Below, piece by piece: positions 49,301 through 61,300 of a stretch of DNA of 64,000 nt. Position 1 is the stretch's first letter; every line of letters starts with the position of its first letter. The notes under the pieces are model-generated. The model worked only from the letters and a program-made list of their open reading frames with translations, was not told where the DNA came from and did no database searches. Origin of the DNA: Trema orientale (Eukaryota > Streptophyta > Magnoliopsida > Rosales > Cannabaceae); the NCBI GenBank assembly GCA_002914845.1, contig JXTC01000534.1, positions 49,598-113,597 on the forward strand, written 5' to 3'. Made by a program: the position numbers and the translations under genes.

Positions 49301-52300
49301 TGCAACTGCTATGGGCTTTCTGCAATTTGTGGTTGTTTGGCACATCTCATTGTACAAATGGATCCTCATGTATCAAGATAAAGTTCAACGTCAAAATTGG
49401 AAACTCCATATCACGGTCTGCCAATGGACCCAAGATATCCCTTTATTTTTTTAATTTTTATTGATAAATGATGGACAAACAGTACAGCAAAAAAAAACAA
49501 ACTCCCAATAACCTCAACCAGGATTGGAAATGAAAATCCTTACTCACTCGTTAACCCTAGGCCTCCTCCTTTGCAACATACAACAAGTGCTAAACGTTTC
49601 CCTGAGCAACTAATCAAGCAAAAACTTGCACTTTGATGGGGGTGTGGAGAGATTTCTTTGCTAAAATAGCAAAGGTTCAAACTCTAGGTAGGCAGAATCA
49701 TCACTAATAGAATGGAAGAATAATTTGCAAGAAAAGGTACCGAAAGAATCCAGATTCCAAAGTATCCTACTTGAGACAAACCGACTGGGAGAGACTTCAA
49801 GTAGTGCTAAGAAGGACATAGATTAAAAGAATTAACTAATTAAATGGAAGCATTCTAGGCCAAGAACAATGAATCTAGGGAAGCAAACATTGAAAAGTCT
49901 TACCATAAAATATTTTACCAAACTCATAATTACTACCATTCCCAACGATTACCTAAATTAAGAAAAAATAGAAGCTTGTGAGAAATGAGTTTAGGTCGCC
50001 CTAGGAATTGCTGGTTGCTTGGATAATGTATTAAGCATTTATGACCATGGACCATGCTGAACCTTATTTAAAGGAAAGCTTTCCAATCATTACGTAGTAA
50101 AACCAAATTTCTGCATCTAGCATTGCCCACAGCCCACCCCAAAACAAACCACCTGTAACCCTAGCCTTTATCACTGCATTCCATGCAAACAAATAAGATA
50201 CTGATGCAATCATGGAACAGCGGTTCAACTATTGATAATGATTAAAAACAAAAAACAAAAAGAGAAGATATCGTGTGATTAAACTGCGAAAAACAAAAAC
50301 CTACTCCATTCACTCTTACCTGTGGCTTTTCCTTTGCATAACGAACCATATCCTCGGGATTCACTTCCAGGGGATCATAGCCCAACTTTGCCTTTGTGAC
50401 AGCCTGAAATAAGAGCAATAATAATAAACTTCCCAGTAGTGACAAAAATAATAGCAGCTGAGATTCAAAGTATAAGGAAAAGAACAATGCTGGTCTTTTT
50501 TCTTTTTTCAGGAAACAACAACATCATTAAGGATAGTTTATTCAACCATATAAAATAATTTGTCTTTACCAGTACAAGAGTAGCTTTCAAAAGAGTGGAC
50601 AAAAAACTCCATAAACGTCTAAAAATTCTGCAAAAGCACTAATACAATAGTAGTAACTAAACAAATATCATTCTGATTCTTAATATAATGTCATAATAGT
50701 GGGAGAGTGATGCCTTCTACATTGTTCTCCATGTAGAATTTAACAGCACAGCTAGTGGTTTGTAATAGAATATGAGAAAGTTGCTTGAAGTCCTATTTTG
50801 ATTAAAACCACTTTCGCTTAAAGTTCATAGTGCCTTATGTATCCGACCCTGTCCATCCTTCTTTTCTTTTTAGCAAGAAACAGAAAACAATTCTGCCATT
50901 AAATTCATTGTACAACAAACAGTAATAAAGAAAAAACAAGATCACAGCATCTACTATCTCAAATATCTATCACCAAGCTCCTTATTTTTTCTGTTCTCTT
51001 TCTGATTGATGGCAAAAATACAAACACAATACGCAGCCACCCATATATTAACGTGCCATTGACAAAGCTTTGATACCAATAGTAGCCAATATCTGAACCT
51101 ACAGCATTCACTTAAGATATGTATCTGTATATATATATCACACGGAAAAAAAAAAAAAAAAAAAAAAAAGAAGAAGCAACCAAAAGCTAGTATAATAATT
51201 TCTTCACAACTGAATTTTGTTAGTTCAACTAGAAACTACCAATTATTTGAATGCAATGCATTTTTCAGAAGGCCCAGAAGTTGATTCTTTTCCAGTGATT
51301 GAAAATTTTGGAAACTCAGAAAGAGACACCAGCCTAATATACAGAAAGCATAAAAGAGAAACCCCCAAACAAAAGTAAAATATTCTAAGTTCTAATGAGA
51401 ATTTATGAAAATTTCAAAGAAATTTTACTATATTATTGAACATTTATGAAAATTTTCTGATAAATTTAACAAAAGTTATTTGAAGAACCTTCAACTCTAA
51501 ATTCTATCAGAATAAATTGATACCATACAAAGTGACCTTTACGTTAGGAAGCAACTGCCATTAAAAAAAGGAAAAAAAAAAAAAGATTATAGACAAGATT
51601 TTATATTAGAGAAAAAGTAGTATGAATTTTGGAAGATAAGATTTTAGTACAAAAGCATTGGCAAATATCCATATTAGTAAATAATAAACAAAAGCAACTG
51701 CAATACTAATAATAAAAGAGTTTATATGACTACCGCCTGGAAATATAAAAGATTAAAGAAAAAGGCTATAAAAGGAACTCTGATGCATCTTATTTTTAGC
51801 AATTAACAGTTGCCTTGCCAAGATATAATGCCAAATAATATGGAAGTTACTGTTTCATGTATTATGAAACAGGAATTGAACTGAATAAAAAGAAAATAAG
51901 CAAGTTGGATTAAAATTTGAACCTTAAGGCCATGGCTTCCCTGGGGAAGATAACTATCACGCTTGACCCAAGCAAAGCAATCAAGATGGCAAGCAAATTT
52001 AGCACGACATTCTCCTTGATTCTTATCACATTGAAATCCAACCTCCTGAAAGCTCAACCAAAAGAATTTATAGAAAACAGAATTATTCAAAGCATACAGG
52101 ATATGCTTGAAACCAAGAACTCTCACAAATATATAGTAGGAAAATATCTCTGACATCACACAATTCAAGAACAAGCTTAATTTGTTCCAAAGGAAAAAGA
52201 ACGAGCTAACATTCCTGTTGACAAATCCACAATCTGAACATGTGTGTGTCATGTGTAATAGCATGGGCATGAATATCATGTGTGTGTTATGTATACTTAG

Positions 52301-55300
52301 CATGGGCAAGAGCATATTGCAGCCACGTGTGTAATCTAAGTGCAATCTGATTATATTCCCTAGCTGATTTAATATTAGTTGTTAGGGGAATATCTGTAAC
52401 CTAGGAGTTCTTATATATTCTGCTGTACCGAAATGAGAAAAATAGAGCAATAATAATCAAAATATCAAGTCAGTTTTATTCTATCATTTTGTTTACATGG
52501 TATCAGAGCAGGTTATAACCCAAAAAAGAATTCATCTCTGGCCTTCATTACCAAGGATATATAGCCTTTTTCCGTTACCCTGTTTTTTGAGTTCAAAATA
52601 GAGTTTTCTGATTTTTTCTGTTCAACCTTCATTGCTGAAATTTCTTAGGGCACTTGTACCATTTTTTTTTATTCCACTTTAAGTACCTTCAACCAGAAAC
52701 ATTATTACAGCCACATATTCCAGAAAAAATCATTCCTTATTACCCAGAAAATCACAATGTCTGCTGTTTCTGAAACCTCTAATTCAGTACAAACTAATGA
52801 CAATCAACCAGCTCAAACTCTATCCAATGACCTTCAGATTATTCAACCATCCTATCGTCTAAATGGGAAAAATTATCTGGTTTGGTCTCAAGTGGTTCGA
52901 ACGAAACTGAAAGGGAAAGGAAAGCTCAACCATCTAACTGGACCTCCACCAAGCAAAGATGATCCAAAATTTGAAGCCTGGGACACAGAGGATTCCTTGA
53001 TCATGTAATGGCTTTGGGATTCAATGCAACTTGAGATTAGTGGAAACTGTATGTTCCTGACCACTACCAAAGATATATAAGATACCATGAAGTGCACGTA
53101 TTCCAAAGTCAAAGATGCAGCCTTGGTTTATGGAATTAAAACCAAGATTCATTCAACAAAACAAGGTACAATGTCTGTTACAGATTATTACAATACCTTG
53201 AATGGTTTATGGCTTGAACTTGATTACTACCAAAGTCTTAAAATGAAATGCAGTGAGGATGCTTCAATGATGTTGAAATTTGTGGAAGGAGAAAGAATAT
53301 ATGAATTCTTGGCTGGACTAAATCTGGAATTCGATCAGGTCCGAATACAAGTACTCGGAAAGGAAGAGCTACCTTCCTTAAACGAAGTTTTCTCCATCAT
53401 TCAAGCTGAGGAAGGAAGGAGGAGTGTGATGCTTGACTCCCTTACTGCTGAAGGTTCTGCCCTTGTCGCAACAAAGAAGCCATCACTAAACATTTTTGGT
53501 GGTTCAAAGCCAAATCAAGACAATAGAGAATCATATAAGCCACCAGTCAATAAGGACGATCTTTGGTGCAATTATTGCAAGAAACCAAGGCATACTAAAG
53601 AGATGCGCTGGAAACTCAAAGGGAAACCACCATTTGGCAAAAACAACAACAATCAGCAACAATATACCCCACGAAACAGCCAAGCAAATGCTGTTATTTA
53701 GATTCTAATCCTGACAAAGGCTACACCAGCAATGAACCTGAGATAAGCACACTAAACAAAGAGGAGATTGAAAGGATCCGGAGCCTCCTTACATCAATGG
53801 AAAAACCGGCTGGTTCATGTTCATTGGCACACTTAGGTAATCAATCCTCATCACATGCTCTTAGTGTCTCGAAGGACTATCAAACAAGCCAAATCTGGGT
53901 TGTTGACTCAGGTGCTACTGATCACACAACCAATTTATCACACTATCTCACTACATACACCCCATGTCTTGGAAATCAAAAAATAAGAGTTGTTGATCGT
54001 ACACTGGCATCTATTGCTGGAAAGGGGACTACTACTCTCACACCTCTTAAACTAAAATTTGTACTTCATGTGCCTAAGCTTTCCATTAATCTATTGTCTA
54101 TTCATAAATTGACTAAAGATTTAAACTGCAAAGCTGTGTTTCTTCCTAATCATTGTGTCTTCCAGGAACTAGTTACGAGGAAGATGATTGGGCTTGCTAA
54201 GGAGAGGGAAGGACTCTACTTTTTGGATACTAGTGGTGGTGGAGATAAAAGTCGATTACCAATATCTCATTTCTCTGAAAAAATTCCAATAAACCACTCT
54301 CAGATTTGGCTTCATCATTTTCGTTCAGGACATCCATCCTTCTCTGTTTTGAAAACTATGTTTCCTGTTTTGTTTAAAGGTGTGGATGATAAATCTTTTC
54401 ATTGTGAAGTGTGCCAATTTGCCAAACATCATCGTGTTTCATTTCCTTTGAGTAATAATAAATCTTTATATCCATTTTCATTGATTCATACTGACATCTG
54501 GGGATCTTCTAGGATTCCAAACATTACTGGAGCTCGTTGGTTTAATTCTTTTATTGATGATTGTACTCGTGTTACTTGGTTTTTTCTCATGAAAAATAAA
54601 TCTGGTGTTAGTACAATCTTTCCAAACTTTCTAAAAATGATTCAAAATCAGTTTGGGATTCCAATTAAGCATGTTCGATCAGACAATGGGAAGGAATACT
54701 TTAATTAGTTTTTGTCACATGTTTTCCTAAAAGAAGAGATCATATATGAGTCATCATGTATAGATACACCTCAACAAAACGGGGTTGCTGAACGCAAAAA
54801 CCGTCATATCCTTGAAACAACCCAAGCCCTACTTTTTGAAAAACAAGTGCCTACAAACTATTGGGGGGAAGCCGAATTAACCGCAGCCCATCTTATAAAC
54901 AAATTACCTTTAAGGGTGTTGGAAAATAAAACTCTATTAAGTGCGTTGTCACAATTCTACCCAGAATTCAATAAATCTAGTTACTTACCACCCAAAATAT
55001 TTGGTTGTGCCTCTTATGTTCACATTCATACACAAAACTGTGGTAAATTAGATCCAAGGGCTCTTAAATGTGTTTTTATCAGGTATTCTCCAACTAAAAA
55101 GGGGTATAAATATTATCATCCAAACTCTAAGAAAGTTTTTGTTACAAGAAACATTACCTTTGCTGAAAACAAACCTTTTTTTGGTTAATCTTATCTTCAG
55201 GGGGAGCGTTCATTGAAAAATAAGATTAGTTTGAGTCTTGGGTTTAGCGAAATTGACCTTGTAGCACCTAAAACTCTTGAAACACACCAGAACCAACCCC

Positions 55301-58300
55301 TGAAATCTCAGAAACAGTCCCTGAAACTCTTGAAACAGCTCCTGTGGTCCCTGAAATCCCAGAAATAGTCCCTGAAATTACTTCCTCTCCTTCATCTCCT
55401 ATTACCAATAATGAGAAAACAGGGAAAGATGGTCCTACTTCGCCACTAATAGTGTATTCAAGGAGGAAAGTTGACCCCAAACCAGCGCAAGTTCAAGAGT
55501 CTTCTGTAACAGCTAAGAAAAGTCATTCCAATGTCTCTTTGCAAAACAATCTTTCTCCCATTGAGTTTATGGATCTTGATATTCCTATTGCCATAAGAAA
55601 AGATACACGAAAGTGCGCACAACATTCAATAGCCAATTTTATTTTCTTTGATAAACTTTCTTCTGCCTATAGAATATTTCTCACTAACCTACATGCCATT
55701 CAAACTCCACAAACAATCCAAGAGGCCCTTAAGAGTGAAGAGTGGAAAAAAGCTATGCATGAGGAGATGAAGGCTCTGGAAAAAAAAAAAGAAACATGGG
55801 ATATAGTTAAATTACCAAAGAGAAAAAAGCCATAGGGTGCAAGTGGGTGTACACTGTTAAATACAATGCTGATGGGTCTTTAGAGAGATATAAGGCAAGG
55901 CTTGTAGCAAAGGGATACACTCAAACATATGGTGTAGATTATCAAAAAACATTTACCCCAGTTGCAAAAATGAATACTGTTAGAGTTTTGTTGTCCCTAG
56001 CCGCTAACTTTCAATGGTCATTACAACAATTTGACATAAAAAATGCATTCTTACATGGTGACCTAGAGGAAGAAGTCTATATGGAGGCACCTCCTGGCTT
56101 TACCACAGAATTCGGGACTAATAATGTGTGCAGGTTGAAGAAAGCTCTTTATGGACTGAAGCAATCTCCTAGAGCGTGGTTTGGAAGATTTACCAATGCA
56201 ATGAAAAAGGTAGGGTTCAAACAATCGCAAGGCGATCATACTCTCTGCTTCAAGAAATCAAGATTCAACAAGATTACTGCCCTAATTGTGTATGTTGACG
56301 ATATTATCGTGACTGAGGATGATCTCGAAGAAATTGGTAAGCTTAAGAACCAATTAGCTAAAGAATTTGAGATAAAAGATCTGGGGAAGCTAAAATACCT
56401 CTTGGGGATTAAAGTAGCATACTCCAAAAATGGCATATTCATCTCTCAACAAAAATACACTCTTGACCTACTTCAGGAGACTGGAATGCTAGGTTGTAAG
56501 CCATCTGAAACTCCTATTGAACAAAATCACAAGTTAGCTGAAGATATAGAAGATACAATGGTAGAAATGGGAAGATATCAAAGATTAGAAGGGAAACTCA
56601 TTTATTTGTCTTATACATAACCAGATATTGCTTATGCTGTAAGTGTAGTGAGCCAGTTCATGCATTCTCCAAAAGAGTGTCATTTAGAAGTTGTTCATCG
56701 AATCCTGCAATACTTTAAGTCTACTCAAGGAAAATGTGTTCTCTTCCAAAATAAAAGAGAACTCAGTTTGGAAGCCTACACAGATGCTGATTGGGCAGGC
56801 TCAGTAGTGGATCGCAAATCAACATCTGGGTATTGTACTTTCTTAGGAGGGAACCTGGTTACTTGGAGGAGTAAAAAATAATCTGTTGTAGCCAGATCAA
56901 GTGCTGAGGCAGAATTTAGGGCTATGGCATGGAATTTGTGAACTTTTGTGGCTCAAGATCATCATGGAAGACTTGGGTATCAAGTGGGAAGGAAGTATGA
57001 AACTATATTGCGATAAATATAGCCCACAATCCAGTACAACATGATCGCACTAAACATGTGGAAGTGGATCGGCACTTTATCAAAGAGAAACTAGATAGTG
57101 GTCTAATTCGCACACCCTACATGTCAACAGAAGAACAATTGGTAGACATTTTCACTAAGGGACTTCCAAGTCACTTGTTCCAACGAATCACAAGCAAGCT
57201 GGGAATGGACAACATTTGCTCACCAGCTTGAGGGGGAGTGTTGACAAATCCACAATCTGAACATGTGCGCCATGTGTAATAGCATGGGCATGAGTATCAT
57301 GTGTGTGCCATGTGTACTTAGCATGGGCAAGAGCATATTGCAGCCGCGTGTGTTTTCTAAGTGCTTTTTGATTATATTCCCTAGCTGATTTAATATTAGT
57401 TGTTAGGGGAATATCTGTAACCTAGGAGTTCTTATATATTCTGCTGTACCGAAATGAGAAAGATAGAGCAATAATGATCAATATATCAAGTCAGTTTTAT
57501 TCTATCATTTTGTTTACAATTCCAGTTGAAAATCTGAGACTAAGAAACAAATTTCTATAAGATGTAAAATTTTTATTGAGATAATAAAATAACATGAAAA
57601 GACAACAAGCTGTTATAAAAATTAAAAACTAAAAAACAATACTAAAACATAAAAGAAAGATATGAAATCCTAAAATAGGACTTTCCAATCATAAGAAAAC
57701 AATATACAAAGGGGCATATCTAAACATCACAAAGCAGAAATCCACAAGGATAAAATTTCTTTCTAAAAAAAAAAAAAATGGAAATCCACAAGGATACCCA
57801 ATATCTGATTCTGCCTAAATAAAATATGTCCTTTGAACTGTCTTCAAGTGTCATTTTAATATCTTTCCATCTATCTATATCACTCAAACCAGACCAAGAT
57901 AGCACAATCCCCAATCTTTTAATAAGAGCAGGATTTTAAATTAGCTTGATCCATAACCAAGAATGTGTGTTAATATGACAGCCGGATGCAGTGGATAACT
58001 TAAAGAAGAAGGCTACAAGTGACAATCCATAAGCAGATCATCTCACTGCTAACTGTAGTAAGCTTTAGAGCATTGTGTTAATAAGTATAAGTAGAAATCC
58101 ACTAAGTAATATAATCTGAACACGCAGAATATTTCAACTTGAGCACACCAAAAGGATGATAACAGTAGAACTCTAGTTTACTTAGCACAGAACAAGCAAA
58201 GACTCCAATCTCACAATGCGATTTAAGAAAGAACTCAGAAGTTACATACATCACTAAGTTTAAACCCATGATGCGCTGCTCTTCTTTCCAGGAAAGGCCA

Positions 58301-61300
58301 GTCAAAAAAATCACCGTTATATGTCACATATATACCAGGCTTCACCTCCCGCATGTGGGAAAACCACATTTTAAGAAGCTCTAGCTGCAAGATGAGAAAT
58401 CTTTTAACCTTTTGCATAAACTAATAGCGTGGCAGAATTAAAAAACAGTTAAGCAATCAAATTAAGAGACAGATACATACAAATGAATACATTATTTTTA
58501 TGAGAATTCATTACCTCATTTTTGACATTTGTCACTTTAAAATACCCTTCAAATTCTGGTTTTGGAGTGTATTCCAAATTTTCTATATCATCGCCAACAC
58601 ACTGCAAACAGACAACACATTATGTTTTAGAAGGCCTAAGGATAGAATACATCCATAAAAAAGATATCATATACCTAGGTGCATGTAATTGATGCCTATA
58701 TGAACAATAAGTAACAAGTATCTAGAAGGCAAGTGCAATAATGAAAAGGCAAGTGCACTAATGAAGCTTATGCAAGAACCAAGTGACTATCTTTAAGCGT
58801 TGCCAAATTAATAAACGAATGTAATCTATCAGGAAACAATCTTAAAATATCAGGTGGATTGCCCAGTGCTGACAAAGCATTGCAAGAACCACATGAATGA
58901 GACCACAACAATATAAGTTACAATACAGTAAATCTGTCACAGCCAAGGCACTAACATCAGACATTTCAAAGAATAACTCCTAAATATTGGTTTACAAGCT
59001 AAATTTTATCATTCATCCAATTCTAAAGTCTGGAAAAACAGTCTTATACATGAGGATGTAATCATTAGTAAATTCAGCATGTGATAAAATGGAAGGCCAT
59101 AAAAAATTAAAAATGGAAAGACAAGTAGAACATCTTGACTTACTCTACCATAATAAAAGGCTATTATAGCCTTCAAGGACCATTCATGAAGATGATACTT
59201 CTTCGAAGACCAAGAGAACCAATCATCGGTTAGATAAAATCTTTTTTTTTTTTTTGTTTTCAAACAAACTATCAACTCAGTTCTACTGATTGCAAGAATA
59301 AGGCTTTTCTAGCATCTTCTCAAATACTGATACTTTATAAATCACTACAGGTAAAAAAGAGAAAAAAACAGGGCATGGATATTAGGACTTAGGATCAACT
59401 TAAATTAGAAGCATGTGAACAACGAAATGTATCTAATTAAAAGCACATTTAAGAAACTACCCCGAAGATTAAGTATATGGGCGAATTTCAAATTGTAAAC
59501 CAGAAAGAGCGAAAAAATTTACTAGTATTGACCCAATCACAAGTACCTCTCTGTTAATTATCAGGTACCCTTGCCCATCAACCATGTATGAAATCATCAT
59601 TACTAAATCATATTCAGCATCTGGAAATTTCAGTGGAAGCTTTGTGGTTTCAATATCAAATGCGCAAACACGGACTTCAGCACGCTGAAGAAGATCTGTT
59701 CTCCTCTCCAGCACAACATCGTTACTAGATATACTAACATCATACCACTGCCCACAGCGTATATCTAGGAAGCATGACGTGTCACAGAAGATGAACAATT
59801 TTATTTTAGAGTCAGACCTTTGTTAAAAAAGCAAGTCTGAAAAGCAACAGAACAAACTTACCATTGTCAATGGCAAAGCGAACATGGTAAGGAACATCAT
59901 ATTCTCGGAGATCAACAATGTAATCTAGAAAATCTTGGGGCCTTTGTTCTCTACAAACAAAGGAAAAAAATAGCACCAGGAACAGTTTTTTATATCATTT
60001 AAATAAATAAAAAAAAAAAAACCCTAGCAGACAGGAGACATAAATTGATAACTTTTCACCAAAGAATCATTAATACAAGCATTTCAGGCCAAACAAGGGA
60101 ACTGCATCCTTCAATTGCAATCATTATTGAAGGGAAAAAAAAGACACCCTCACCTTTTCCCTGTTAATATTAACTCATAAGCTTCTGTAGCATCAGATTT
60201 TGCCTGGTTTCTTTCAACAACATGCAATAGATCGCTCTTTACGCTCATTAGTTGCTGAACAGTGTCGAATGATAGTTTTAAATAAGACTTGCATAAACCA
60301 GACAAATGGTTTTTCTGTCCAGGAATGAACACAGATATTAGAATACATCAACTCGTATAAGTATATAAAAAGAAACTTTAGATTAGTTCCCAAAAAAAGA
60401 GAACAAAGTTAGATTAGTTAGTTCAAATTAATAACCTGAAAGAATTTACAAAGGATTAACTTATATTAAAAAGCAACCAGTATCAATAAAGCAATTTTTT
60501 TAACTCAAGCTACTTCAGACTTTAAGCATATTTATTAAGTAACATAAGGAAATCCATCGCATTAAAAAAAAAAAAAAAAGAAGAAGAAGAAGAAATCAGC
60601 CACAAAACTATTCAAAAAATTACCATCTAGGACAGAAAGATGCAGCTTATTCAAAGGAAAATGCTGGTTATATAGATATATAAAAATCAGTCAATCTGGA
60701 GATTAATTTCTATTACATTGTAAAACAGCTTTGCAGCAAACTGGGGTTTGTTTCGCAATACGAATTCAATTGGAGCTTCCAGATTTAGTTTATAATCTGT
60801 TAAAGGCTTAACATGGCAGGTACATTTGGGTATCTGACAAAGCAATTTGTACTCCTCTTTCATGTAACCTGTGGTAGTTAAAAGGTTAGGAATCTTGAGA
60901 CTGCTATTTGTATGATTAATATACAGACAACTCCTGATTTTCCTAGATTCTCCTAGATTCAACTTGTCCTACGCAAATTGCCCCTTCTAAGTTTTTCCTA
61001 CAAATTTCTTTATGTACCAGTGAGAAAATGATAAGCAATGATTGACAAAACCATTAAGGACTAGTAGAAATATTGAAGCCACCGATGAAAAAGCTGCTTA
61101 CAAGATCAAGGTCTTCTTTCTCCATGATTTCAATATCTGCAATTTGACTTTCATAACGCCGTCTCAAATATGCTTCGACATCCATTTCCATTTGGTCCTA
61201 CAACAATAAGACATATAGGATTTAACATGATCGTCATCTCATCTCACGATCACCATTGTCATCATCATCAGTGATAGAACTTAATAGTTTTAATTGTCGT

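Larger units (their letters stand above)
46052..52045 (-). other. POL2A: POL2A exons 10-15: Exo III to polymerase motif A
   Basis: Exons: 51923-52045, 50320-50403, 48591-48755, 48281-48457, 46434-46547, 46052-46156. Exon 10 encodes [19 protein letters not shown], a Cys-rich insert typical of the epsilon family. Exon 12 holds Exo III ([14 protein letters not shown]). Exon 15 holds polymerase motif A ([19 protein letters not shown]). Intron 13, between 46548 and 48280, is enlarged by two short inverted-repeat elements. Confidence 0.95.
52216..57518 (+). mobile_element. Ty1/Copia retrotransposon in POL2A intron 9, broken
   Basis: A 5.3-kb element on the strand opposite to POL2A, bounded by LTRs and by the 5-bp target duplication ATTCC (52211-52215 and 57519-57523). 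A primer-binding site TGGTATCAGAGC, matching initiator tRNA-Met, follows the 5' LTR. A purine-rich tract (about 57226-57238) precedes the 3' LTR. Parts in Copia order: gag with a zinc-knuckle region (about 52.75-53.7 kb), protease ([10 protein letters not shown]), integrase with the HHCC region and a core ending in GVAERKNRH (about 54.3-55.2 kb), reverse transcriptase with VYVDDIIV (about 55.8-56.6 kb) and RNase H (YTDADWAG, to about 57.2 kb). The reading is interrupted about half a dozen to eight times, so the copy is dead. The LTRs differ at about 5% of positions; under an assumed rate near 1e-8 per site per year this suggests roughly 2-3 million years. Confidence 0.95.
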
